From positions 717,501-781,500 of the forward strand of contig NZ_CP046524.1 in the NCBI RefSeq assembly GCF_021497945.1: a stretch of DNA of 64,000 nucleotides, read 5' to 3'. Below the pieces are notes generated by a model. That model had not been told where the DNA came from. It worked only from the letters and a program-made list of their open reading frames with translations, and did no database searches. Source of the stretch: Streptococcus oralis (GTDB taxonomy: Bacteria; Bacillota; Bacilli; Lactobacillales; Streptococcaceae). Below, in pieces: positions 53,514 to 63,129 of the stretch; position 1 is the first letter of the stretch, and every line of letters begins with the position of its first letter. Position numbers and translations under genes: made by a program.

Positions 53514-54914
53514 ATGGAAGTTCTCCGCATGAAAAATATCGAAAAACAAATTAATTCACGACATATCCTTCAAATACCTGAGTTAATTCTTCATCATGGT
53601 GAACGGATAGGCATTGTGGGGAGTAATGGTGTAGGAAAAACAACTTTGCTAAGAATGATTATCCAGGAAGATAATGATTACAAAGGTATGATAACAGTGA
53701 ATGGAGATATTGCTTATGTTCCTCAAGTTAAGGAGATTAGAGATGGATCAGGAGGAGAGATTTCTTTAAAGTTATTAAAGGAGGCCTTTTCTTCAAGAAC
53801 CTCTATACTAATTTTAGATGAGCCGACATCTCATTTGGATCAGCATAATGTTCAATGGTTAATTCATAGAATATCGAAATTTGATGGTACAATAATTTTG
53901 GTTAGTCACGATCGTTTTTTACTAGATAATATTATAGAAAAAATTGTTTTCATTGAAAGGAGTCAAATAGGAGTTTTCAAAGGAAATTTTACGGAATTTG
54001 AAAATGAAAGAAATCAAATAGAAGAGCAATGTTGGAAAAATATTGCTCAATATAACAATGAGGTGGCTAGGTTAACTAAAGAATTAGAAAATAAAAAGAT
54101 AAGATCAAAAAAAATTAGTAAGAAAAGTTCTAATAGAATCAGCAACTCAGACTGGAAAGCGCGTTCAAAAATGGGGAGCTACGATAGTCAAGAAAAAGCC
54201 ATGGCCAAATCAGCCAAAGCTATTGAAAAAAGATTAAGTAGATTGACTGCACCTTCCCGACCTTCACCTAAAACACAAATTAAGTTTAAAACAATAAGCT
54301 CCACATTAGAGTATTCTTCTAATACAATGATCGAATTAAAAGAAAGCAAGCTAAGTACAAATTTTATAGATCTTTATATACCTCAAATAAAAATGAGGTT
54401 TGGAGAAAAATGGTTGTTAACTGGAAGAAATAAATCTGGAAAGACTACATTATTAAAAAGTATAGTAAATCAAGAAATAGATGGATATTTTTCAAAAGGT
54501 TTAAAAATTGGGTATTTTAGTCAAGAATTAAATACACTAGACCAAGATAAAACACTCTTTGATAATATATATGAAACAAGTAGTCATAATAAACAATTAA
54601 TTATAAACTTTCTTGCAATGCTAGATTTAAAATTTGATAAAATATTTGTTCCGTTTGGCAAGCTCTCTGGGGGTGAGCAAGTTAAAGGCCAACTTGCATC
54701 AGTCCTTCTGAGCGATTCAAATTTTCTTATTTTAGATGAACCAACAAACTTTCTTGATATTACCTCACTTAATGCACTAGAAAAATTCTTATTAAGTTAT
54801 CCAGGTTCGATACTTTTGGTTTGTCATGACACATATTTTCAAGAAAGATTACATTTTAAAAAGTTATGCATTCTAAATAATAACTTGCTTCTAGAGGATT
54901 ACTTTGAAGATTGA
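53514..54914 (+). CDS. ABC-F protein of Vga/Msr type (putative ribosomal protection)
   Basis: 466 residues; TAGGAG precedes the ATG. It has two ABC domains and no membrane segment: GSNGVGKTT (~35), GSGGEIS, ILDEPTSHLD (~100), then GRNKSGKTT (~308), LSGGEQVK and ILDEPTNFLD (~410). The first domain is very short (about 45 residues from Walker A to signature), as in Vga, Msr and Lsa resistance proteins. A charged interdomain linker (~155-250) is long, as in proteins that reach into the peptidyl transferase centre. It could protect ribosomes from macrolide, lincosamide, pleuromutilin or streptogramin A drugs, or from the product of the linked exporter. Spectrum unknown. Confidence 0.75.
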   Translation: MEVLRMKNIEKQINSRHILQIPELILHHGERIGIVGSNGVGKTTLLRMIIQEDNDYKGMITVNGDIAYVPQVKEIRDGSGGEISLKLLKEAFSSRTSILILDEPTSHLDQHNVQWLIHRISKFDGTIILVSHDRFLLDNIIEKIVFIERSQIGVFKGNFTEFENERNQIEEQCWKNIAQYNNEVARLTKELENKKIRSKKISKKSSNRISNSDWKARSKMGSYDSQEKAMAKSAKAIEKRLSRLTAPSRPSPKTQIKFKTISSTLEYSSNTMIELKESKLSTNFIDLYIPQIKMRFGEKWLLTGRNKSGKTTLLKSIVNQEIDGYFSKGLKIGYFSQELNTLDQDKTLFDNIYETSSHNKQLIINFLAMLDLKFDKIFVPFGKLSGGEQVKGQLASVLLSDSNFLILDEPTNFLDITSLNALEKFLLSYPGSILLVCHDTYFQERLHFKKLCILNNNLLLEDYFED

Positions 54915-54976
54915 TTTAGTAAACTAAATAGGTGAACCATTTTATTTTTTTGATAGCTAATCAATATCCATGATGT

Positions 54977-55007
54977 AAAAAGCAGCGTAAAATCGTTGCT
55001 TTTTTTC
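54977..55007 (+). terminator. Terminator after the ABC-F gene
   Basis: AAAAAGCAGCG pairs with CGTTGCTTTTT around TAAAAT and runs into T7. The following ~155 bp up to the IS relic hold no gene. Confidence 0.85.
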
Positions 55008-55163
55008 TTTGTACGACTTATCCCGTGAGGTCTCATGGGAGTAAATAAGACGTAGTAACAACTAATCATAAGAAGTACCCTCGCCTATTGTTGTTATCAA
55101 CTTATTCTTCGTTGAATAACAATGGCTGGGGCAGGCTCTCAGCCGAAGCCATAGTAGTGATGA

Positions 55164-55430
55164 AATTTCTGTAATGGAAAGGAATTCTCTTGTTACCCTT
55201 TGATAGAAGATCTTGGTATTGATTTTTACTTTGAGGATACCTATGCTTCTTGGCAAAGGGGAAATAACGAAACCTCCAATGGTTTACTCAGAGAATATTC
55301 CCCTAAGAAGGCTGATTTAACAAGCTTTAGTGATGAAGACTTGTTCTCAGCACTGTTTCATATCAACCATCTACCACGCAAATGTTTAGGTTACAGAACA
55401 CCCTTCGAGGTACTTTCAAATAAGTGGTAA
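55164..55430 (+). pseudogene. IS30-family transposase relic (C-terminal part)
   Basis: The frame reads NGKEFSC...IEDLGIDFYFEDTYASWQRG, then NNETSNGLLREYSPKK with the last catalytic Glu, and RKCLGYRTPFEVL at the end, all typical of IS30/IS1239 transposases. The N-terminal two thirds and both terminal repeats are missing. The relic lies between the ABC-F and MFS genes and may mark a past rearrangement. Confidence 0.85.
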
Positions 55431-55493
55431 AAATGTTGCACTTATTCTTGCAATTTATCTTTTTAAAAAATAGGGGTAATCAGAGAAACATGG

Positions 55494-55835
55494 GTGCTTC
55501 ATACTAGAAAAAACTTGCAAAGATTGAAAAAAAGATGTAAAATGTTTGAAAATAAAAATCAACATTTAGATGATAGGGAGATTATGAGGTTTATGATACC
55601 ATTGGATGCTAGTGTATTTATTTTAGGTGTAGTTAAAAATATTGACTATAATACCAAAAATGTAGAAAAAGCTTTATATTCACTTCCATAATTATCAAAA
55701 ATCAATTTTTATGGTACTTCTTGAAAAGACAGACAATGCATTTGAAATTAGTATTACTAGCGACTCACAACACTATTCACTAGAATTCATGGAAGAGTTT
55801 TGTAAACTAGTCAAACAAGAATTTGAGAATTTTTT
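55494..55835 (+). pseudogene. Decayed gene fragment of unknown type
   Basis: Two short frames (55494-55691 and 55704-55842 region) read in different phases, the second giving ISITSDSQHYSLEFMEEF. They look like broken parts of one protein, perhaps the end of a condensation-like domain, but the evidence is thin. No start with ribosome-binding site is present. Confidence 0.3.
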
Positions 55836-55864
55836 ATCTTGAATACCATGGGAGGGATATTTAG

Positions 55865-57046
55865 ATGGAATCAAAAAACAACAAATTAGAAAAAAAGAAT
55901 ATTTTTCTATTAATTATCAGTAGTCAATTAAATGAATTTGGCACTACAATTTATGATTATGCCAATAAATTGGTTATAGCTTCTTCGGAGAGTAAATCAA
56001 ATTACTACATGAGGATTTATCAATTTTCAGAGATCATTATACAATTGTTATTCAGCCTTTTTGGAGGTGTATTTGCGGACAGTAAGAATAAGAAAAAAAT
56101 ATTAATTGTTACTGATTTTATAGCTAGTTTACTTACCTTTATAGTTTTTATGTTTTATAGTGAAAGTAATGTATATATGTTGATAGTTACAAATATTTGT
56201 TTAGCAATTCTATATGCATTTAATGCTCCTGCTTATAGAGCAATAGTAGGAGATTTATTAAGTAAAAATAACATTATTAAATATAATTCTTATTCAAAAT
56301 CAATTTCGGAATTTTTGAGTATCCTATCTCCAGTTATTGGGATGCTCACGATAGCATTAGTAGGATATAAATATGGAATGCTAGTTAATTCTCTTAGTTT
56401 TTTATTATCTGGGTGTTTATCAGTTTTTTTCACTGAATTAAATTTTTTTGATAACTCTCCCCAAAAATCTGACGCCTTTTCAATAAAGTATGGATTTAGT
56501 TACATTTATAACAATAAAGAGTTACTTCTTTTACTGATTTCAAGTTCGATGATTAACTTCTTTTCATCAGGAATAAACTTTTATTTACCGTTTATTAATA
56601 AAATGTACGATTTGGATAAGTTATATGGCATGATTTTAATTGGTCAAGCAGTTGGGAATATTATTGGGGCTGTATCGAATAATTTTTTTAAAAGAAGTTT
56701 TTCGTCAAACCAATATAGTACATTCCTTTTGATATCATCTTTACCACTGATTATGATTCCTTTAGTGAAGATCTGGTCGATTACTTTACTTTTGTTTTCA
56801 TTATCATCATTAGCTATGACAATTTTTAATGTTCAAATGTTATCGTATTTACAGTCTACAATTGAAAAGGAATATTTAGGAAGGGTATTTAGTATAATTG
56901 CATTTTTTGCTTTAATGTTAATGCCTTTAGGAACGGTTGTATTTTCATATTTTAACTTTAAAACATTACTTGTTTTTGGAGTTGTAGGAGTAGGTGACTT
57001 ACTAACTTGTATACTCTTAAAATTTGCATTGAAGAGTTTAAAATGA
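55865..57046 (+). CDS. MFS efflux transporter, Mef-like
   Basis: 393 residues with about 12 hydrophobic segments; GGGAGGGAT precedes the ATG. Motif A is GGVFADSKNKKKIL between the second and third segments, and the C-terminal EKEYLGRVFSIIAFFAL resembles the same region of Mef macrolide pumps. Mef pumps work with Msr ABC-F proteins; here an ABC-F gene lies 950 bp upstream, split off by an IS30 relic. Drug efflux or export of an endogenous product is plausible, and identity to mef(A/E) is low by eye. Confidence 0.75.
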   Translation: MESKNNKLEKKNIFLLIISSQLNEFGTTIYDYANKLVIASSESKSNYYMRIYQFSEIIIQLLFSLFGGVFADSKNKKKILIVTDFIASLLTFIVFMFYSESNVYMLIVTNICLAILYAFNAPAYRAIVGDLLSKNNIIKYNSYSKSISEFLSILSPVIGMLTIALVGYKYGMLVNSLSFLLSGCLSVFFTELNFFDNSPQKSDAFSIKYGFSYIYNNKELLLLLISSSMINFFSSGINFYLPFINKMYDLDKLYGMILIGQAVGNIIGAVSNNFFKRSFSSNQYSTFLLISSLPLIMIPLVKIWSITLLLFSLSSLAMTIFNVQMLSYLQSTIEKEYLGRVFSIIAFFALMLMPLGTVVFSYFNFKTLLVFGVVGVGDLLTCILLKFALKSLK

Positions 57047-57200
57047 ATTCGAAATGGCATTGAAGTAATTACTATGATGAGTTATTCAATCGGTGTTGAT
57101 TTTTGTAAAAAATAGACAGATAAAAAACTTCTGTCATATTATGACAATTTCCCAGCTTTTTCTGAAAGTGACATATACTTTTCTTAGGAGATAGCTAGAT

Positions 57201-57429
57201 GTACTAACGGATAAGAGATTTGAGAGAAGATCATGATTTCACCCAAAAATTTGTTGCAAATTTACTTTCCTTCCCTCATACAAATTATGCAAAAATTGAG
57301 AGAGGAGAGGTTGCCCTAACGGCAGATGTCCTTGTGCAGCTTTCTAAACTCTATAACGTTAGTACGGATTACCTATTAGGGTTAACAGATTGTCCAGATA
57401 TGATAAAACATAAAAAAATGCTAAACTAG
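57201..57429 (+). pseudogene. XRE regulator copy with nonsense codon 3
   Basis: Aligned with the intact gene at 58569, codon 3 is TAA instead of AGA, and the rest reads RIRDLREDHDFTQ... to YLLGLTDCP. Downstream in-frame starts lack a ribosome-binding site, so it is likely dead. AGGAG lies 8 bp before the original ATG. Confidence 0.7.
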
Positions 57430-57611
57430 AAACTGATAAATTGTGTCCTCAAAACCGTGACGAGGATAAAAAATTGATTTCTCGAGGGATAGACAACACA
57501 TATATGTATGATGTGATAAAGAACTAGAGTTTCGTAGTTGGTACATAAAAACAGGAATACCGTCTAAAATATATATGATTGGAAAAATATTGAGAAATTT
57601 CAAATAAAAAA

Positions 57612-58000
57612 CAGGGATATTTTTTGAAAAAATTATACGTGAATTAGCTTTTTTATTAGTCTCAAAAACTATCTCCAATTTATCAAAGAAAAAATTAGTT
57701 GATTTATCTTTTAATATTGTTCACAGTTTAGATTATACTGATTTGAACGTTCAGCAGAAGAGACAGCTTGAGGAAAGTATAGAAAAAATAAATTATTTCT
57801 CTATTTACATAGCTAAGAGATTGAATAAAGTTGAAAACATGCTTAGGAATCAAGAGGTTAATTCTATTGATTTCAGAAAACTAAAAGATGAATACGGAAT
57901 ATTTCATGAATGGATAGTAGCAAAATATTCTTATATTCTCAAGGATAGAGGTATTCATATAGAAATAAAAAACGGAATTCTATTCGAATTTTCTCCTTAG
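57612..58000 (+). pseudogene. Unknown ORF lacking a start
   Basis: An open frame of ~129 codons has only a TTG (57743) as possible start and no ribosome-binding site. It encodes a charged, helical sequence (e.g. RQLEESIEKINYFSIYIAKR). It may be the body of a regulator-linked gene fused out of frame from the XRE copy upstream. Not recognised. Confidence 0.35.
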
Positions 58001-58568
58001 AAAACGATGATAGAACTGTAGATATTGATGAACTATTAGGAGAAAAAATGTCTAAAACACTTGATATTGTTGGTTTTTCTGAAATACACAGAATAATTGT
58101 AAGTAAACATTGATTTGTGAATCTTCGAAGATAAAACAATATAAAATCTTATTAATTGCTTTGAATCGATGGAGTGGCTTATCTACATCTGTTAATGCAA
58201 CGGATAATTTTATTGTTAAATCGTGCCTATTATAAAATTTTTATGTTCTGAAAGTAAGAGATTCACAATCAAAATATCATGTTGATCTTTTTTCAATTTG
58301 CTGGTTTACAGAAATCTGTACATCATTAATTCCTTCCATAACAAAATTATGTGACTTTTGTTACCGGATTACTGCTGATTTTTTAATAGCTTATAACATT
58401 TTTAGACGGTTAATAGATTTTGACCGTCTTTCTTAATATTGTCTTACCTATAATAGATGAGCTTATGAGAAGTGTTTAATAAATTAACTTTAGTTCAAAA
58501 TGTCCAATTTGGACACTTTGAATGATTTCTTAGTTTTATATATTATACTTTTCTCAGGAGAAAGCTGT
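58001..58568. other. AT-rich stretch with decayed sequence
   Basis: 568 bp with only very short frames (one from ATG 58049 of 21 codons after GGAG). No terminator, tRNA or repeat is evident. It probably is decayed cargo between the two XRE copies. Confidence 0.55.
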
Positions 58569-58787
58569 ATGTACAGACGATTAAGGGATTTGAGGGAAGA
58601 TCGTGATTTAACCCAAAAAGAATTAGCAAAATTACTTTCATTTACAACTTCAGCATATTCAAAGATAGAGCGCGGAGAACGAACTCTCACTGCAGAAGTC
58701 TTAATCGATCTCTCAAATTTTTATAATGTAAGTACAGATTATTTATTGGGTATTACAGATTATCCTAATAAAATTCACATTAAATAA
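58569..58787 (+). CDS. XRE-family transcriptional regulator, short
   Basis: 72 residues from the ATG at 58569, with CAGGAG upstream. It is almost wholly a Cro/CI helix-turn-helix: DLTQKELAKLLSFTTSAYSK then ERTLTAEVLIDLSNFYNVST. The end YLLGITDYP is typical of phage/ICE repressors. It lies upstream of the excisionase-integrase pair and may regulate ICE excision. A broken paralog is at 57201. Confidence 0.8.
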   Translation: MYRRLRDLREDRDLTQKELAKLLSFTTSAYSKIERGERTLTAEVLIDLSNFYNVSTDYLLGITDYPNKIHIK

Positions 58788-59093
58788 AATTGTCCATATT
58801 TCATATCTCGTGAAATTAAGAAGAATTTAATTAGAACATTGACAATTGAATAGTCCAAAATGGTACTTTCCTCATTTGTGGAGCAGTTTTGAATGGCTCG
58901 CCATGATAAGAGCGACATTAAAACCATCAATAAAATAGAGCGATACTTTATATGCCATGATACAAATGATATACAATGATACTTCTGACCGTTCAGGCTG
59001 CCACCGTAAAAGAGCAGCAAGTGTAATTCTTATGATGACTTCATCAGTCATGCCATGGAGGTGAAAAAATCTAAGAAAGGAAGTAGTAAAATC
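58788..59093. other. Region upstream of ICE xis-int
   Basis: 306 bp without a gene. It carries short near-repeats (CCATGATACAAATGATA, ACAATGATAC; 58956-58981) that could be integrase or excisionase binding sites. Confidence 0.4.
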
Positions 59094-59363
59094 ATGGAAA
59101 CAGTAAACTATAAAGATTTAGTTGCGATTGGTTTTCCAGAGCACACATCTAGAAATATTATTAGACAAGCAAAAAAGATTGCTGTAAAAAAGTTTGAAGA
59201 AGCTAGAAAAAATGATAAGAATGCGGTACAATTAGGATGTTCACCTTTCGATAATAAAAGGTTAGGCATTGCTCCTAAAAATATTGTAGAAAATTTAATT
59301 GGTATTTCTTTTTCAGATATAGAAGGTGAGAAAAATGGTTATATCAAAGACAAAGAAATATAA
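59094..59363 (+). CDS. DUF3173-type excisionase-like protein of the outer ICE
   Basis: 89 residues from the ATG at 59094, preceded by AAAGGAAGTAG; an in-frame ATG at 59055 has no site. The N-terminus (LVAIGFPEHTSRNIIRQAKK) is a helix-turn-helix-like segment, and the family is found directly before integrases of Tn5252-type ICEs, overlapping them as here (29 bp). It probably sets the direction of recombination at rplL. Confidence 0.8.
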   Translation: METVNYKDLVAIGFPEHTSRNIIRQAKKIAVKKFEEARKNDKNAVQLGCSPFDNKRLGIAPKNIVENLIGISFSDIEGEKNGYIKDKEI

Positions 59364-60522
59364 AGGTGTATACAAAGATTCAAAAGGAAAAATTTACTTT
59401 CAAATTGAATTAGGAGTTGATCCAATAACTGGGAAAAGAATTCAAAAGAAAGGAAGGAAAAATCAACAGGGACTACCGTTTAATTCTTTTAAGGAAGCTT
59501 ATGAAGAGATACTTCGTTTAAAACATGAATTTGTGAACTCTACTATTAATAATAGTTTTCTAACTTTTAGAGAGTTCATGGAAGAGATTTATTTAAAATA
59601 TTATCAACAAAAAGTTCAATTTGTAACTTATCAGACCGCTTTACCACATCATCAGTTATTTATTAAGCAATTTGGTAGTAAAAAATTATCAGATATTAGT
59701 ACTATTGACTGTGAGAGATTTCGCTTAGCTATTATAGACAAGTATTCTAGTAACTATGCTAAAAATATGTGGTCTAGATTTAAAGCATGTCTGGGCTATG
59801 CAGAAAGATTGGGTTATATTGATAGAGTTCCTTTTAAAGGATTAGAAAATCCTAGAGGAAAGCACCCTGATACAAAATTTTGGACATTTGATGAATTTAA
59901 GAAGGTAATAAACTCTTTCGATATTAGTGAGTATGAGGGACTCCATAATTACATGACGATCTGGTTATATTTTATGACTGGCTTAAGAGTTAGTGAGGGT
60001 ATTGCTCTTAAATGGGAAGACATTGATTTTGAACGTAAATGGATTCATGTTCATTCGACAATTGAGAAAGACAAAAACGGTGTATGGTATGCTAAACAAC
60101 AAACAAAGACAGTAGCAGGGAATCGTAAAATTGATTTAGATGATTTTACGATTACAATACTTAAAAAGTGGCGAGAAGTTCAAATCAAGAATGATGATAA
60201 AGATTATGTAATATCACGTTTTGGTGCCCCCTTGTGTAAGTCTACAATTTCTAGGATAATAAAAAGGCATGCTAAGATTACTGGTGTACCAGAAATTACG
60301 GGGAAAGGATTAAGACATAGTCATGCATCTTATCTTATAAATGTGTTACATAAGGATACTTTATATGTTTCATATCGATTAGGACACGCTGATAAGTCAA
60401 CCACGTTGAATACATATAGTCATTGGTATTATTCAGGTGATTCAACAATTTCAGAAGAGATTACAAGCAGTTTAGATAATCTTGGATTATCAATTTACCT
60501 ACCAAATTCCTGCCAAAGTTGA
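59335..60522 (+). CDS. int: Tyrosine integrase of the outer ICE (Tn5252/ICESa2603 type)
   Basis: 395 residues from the ATG at 59335, with GAAGGTGAG upstream. An AP2-like arm-binding N-terminus (KKYKGVYKDSKGKIYFQIEL) and a SAM-like core-binding domain (~60-170) precede the catalytic domain: MTGLRVSEGIAL (Arg), GKGLRHSHASYL (His-x-x-Arg), YRLGHADKSTT and LNTYSHW (Tyr). All catalytic residues are present. The attR core lies 52 bp after the stop. It integrates at the rplL 3' end. Confidence 0.93.
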   Translation: MVISKTKKYKGVYKDSKGKIYFQIELGVDPITGKRIQKKGRKNQQGLPFNSFKEAYEEILRLKHEFVNSTINNSFLTFREFMEEIYLKYYQQKVQFVTYQTALPHHQLFIKQFGSKKLSDISTIDCERFRLAIIDKYSSNYAKNMWSRFKACLGYAERLGYIDRVPFKGLENPRGKHPDTKFWTFDEFKKVINSFDISEYEGLHNYMTIWLYFMTGLRVSEGIALKWEDIDFERKWIHVHSTIEKDKNGVWYAKQQTKTVAGNRKIDLDDFTITILKKWREVQIKNDDKDYVISRFGAPLCKSTISRIIKRHAKITGVPEITGKGLRHSHASYLINVLHKDTLYVSYRLGHADKSTTLNTYSHWYYSGDSTISEEITSSLDNLGLSIYLPNSCQS

Positions 60523-60573
60523 AAATGGAGGAATTAACCCACTAATACTGGGAGAAAATAAGATTAGCAAATT

Positions 60574-60588
60574 GTTACTCTTAAATAA
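60574..60588 (+). other. attR: attR core: rplL 3' end, right boundary of ICE
   Basis: GTTACTCTTAAATAA is the reverse complement of the 15-bp core known for ICEs that insert at rplL, and it encodes Val-Thr-Leu-Lys-stop, the end of ribosomal protein L7/L12. It lies 52 bp after the integrase and before a strong terminator. The matching attL with the rest of rplL should be beyond the left edge. Confidence 0.85.
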
Positions 60589-60623
60589 TAGAGCAACTAC
60601 ATTAGTAGCTTAAAAACATGATT

Positions 60624-60655
60624 AAACCGCTATTCTTAGGAGTAGCGGTTTTTCT
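60624..60655 (+). terminator. Terminator, originally of the rplL operon
   Basis: AAACCGCTA pairs with TAGCGGTTT around a 10-base loop and is followed by TTTCTTT. Its place 36 bp after the rplL stop remnant suggests it is the native rplJL terminator, now serving the ICE int transcript. Confidence 0.85.
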
Positions 60656-60960
60656 TTATAATTGAAAAGAGAAAATTTATAAAGTGTCTCCAGTTGTTCC
60701 ATAAGATTTTCATCATAAAGTTCTGGAGTTTGATTAGAGAACCATGTCAATCAAACTACAACGCTCGATAAAGCGATGATGTATCTGTGGAAGGAGATTA
60801 TGTTTGCTAAGGTATTTTTTGCAGAAATAGTGGTACAATATCCTTAGAATAGTTCAAAATTTATCTTTGCTAGGGAAAAGGGAGATTGAACTCCCTGATG
60901 CATCCGTCTTAGTATGGGATTAATGTCCTATAAAAAGGAAATGTTATAAAGGTGATATTG
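60656..60960. other. Chromosomal spacer with no gene found
   Basis: About 300 bp with short open frames only. A TTTGCTAGGGAAAAGGGAG segment near 60865 lies upstream of the next gene. I see no tRNA, BOX or RUP element. Confidence 0.5.
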
Positions 60961-61527
60961 ATGGAAAGATATGAATTTACAGCGACAACAGCAAAATCAG
61001 ATATAATAATTGGTATCCTTTTTCCCATGTTCCTCATGCTTCCTGTATTGGGAATACAGTTGGCTATATTCTATTTAAAACTGAATGATTTTTTAAAATC
61101 ACAACCTCTTTTTCTTTATACGATAGTATTAGTGTTTTTTGGTATTAGTTTTCTTTTAATTAAAAAAATACAAGGTAGTCTAGTGAAGAATTTTGTCGTA
61201 GAATTATCTGGAAGAAATATTAGGATTTGGTGTGATGGAAAGGAGATTGTATCAGGAGAAGTTGTTTTCTGTAAGATAAAAAATAAGGAGCCTAAACTGG
61301 GGGCGAGAACCTTAAATGTAGACATAGACACCAAGGAGGATAATATTAAATTTCGAGTTCGGTCTAAGGAATATGAAAATTTATCATCTTCTACTTGGAA
61401 TCCTCTCGGGACAAGCAAACCCTCTGATGTAGAAACGTTATTATCTTTGGGCAAAAAAATAAAAAATGCTATGGAAGAAGAAGTTTTGATAGAAGATGAA
61501 GCTTCAAAAAAACCTCGATCGTTTTGA
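60961..61527 (+). CDS. Membrane protein of unknown function
   Basis: 188 residues from the ATG at 60961, preceded by AAAGG; an in-frame GTG at 60952 is an alternative. Two hydrophobic segments (~18-41 and ~52-72) are followed by a soluble domain with alternating strands (VVELSGRNIRIWCDGKEIV). The layout resembles small PH-like membrane proteins of streptococci, though I cannot name the family. It converges on gdhA at a shared terminator. Confidence 0.7.
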   Translation: MERYEFTATTAKSDIIIGILFPMFLMLPVLGIQLAIFYLKLNDFLKSQPLFLYTIVLVFFGISFLLIKKIQGSLVKNFVVELSGRNIRIWCDGKEIVSGEVVFCKIKNKEPKLGARTLNVDIDTKEDNIKFRVRSKEYENLSSSTWNPLGTSKPSDVETLLSLGKKIKNAMEEEVLIEDEASKKPRSF

Positions 61528-61539
61528 TTGAGGTTTTTT
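61506..61539. terminator. Bidirectional terminator between membrane gene and gdhA
   Basis: AAAAAACCTCGATC and GATTGAGGTTTTTT pair around GTTTT (one wobble). It overlaps the stop region of the membrane-protein gene and serves both converging genes. Confidence 0.9.
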
Positions 61540-61548
61540 GCATATTTC

Positions 61549-62916
<1,368 letters not shown>

Positions 62917-63086
62917 TTATATTTTATTACATGAGCCATTATAACAGAATTCTTTTTCAGTGTAAAGAAAAAAACGAAAATTTTCTAAAAATTCTTTCAA
63001 TTTACATTCAGTCAATACTAAGAGCATTATCAAAAAACGAACGTTTTCTCTAGAAATAACTTTCTCAAAGAGAAAATCTTAAAGTA

Positions 63087-63095
63087 TGGTATAAT
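63087..63095 (+). promoter_or_regulatory. pyrDA promoter (extended -10)
   Basis: TGG-TATAAT with -10 at 63090-63095 lies 34 bp before the ATG; GGAGG follows at 63116. The -35 is poor. The rest of the 234-bp gap to gdhA is AT-rich. Confidence 0.7.
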
Positions 63096-63129
63096 ATTAG
63101 AAATAAAAGGAATCTGGAGGATCAGAATC

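Noticed and set aside
55008..55163. Possible BOX or RUP element before the IS30 relic
   Set aside because: No match to the BOX or RUP consensus that I know; it is more likely the upstream remainder of the IS.
58956..58985. Short ATGATAC near-repeats as an attachment site
   Set aside because: Too short and irregular to call; the rplL core at 60574 is a far better attachment site.
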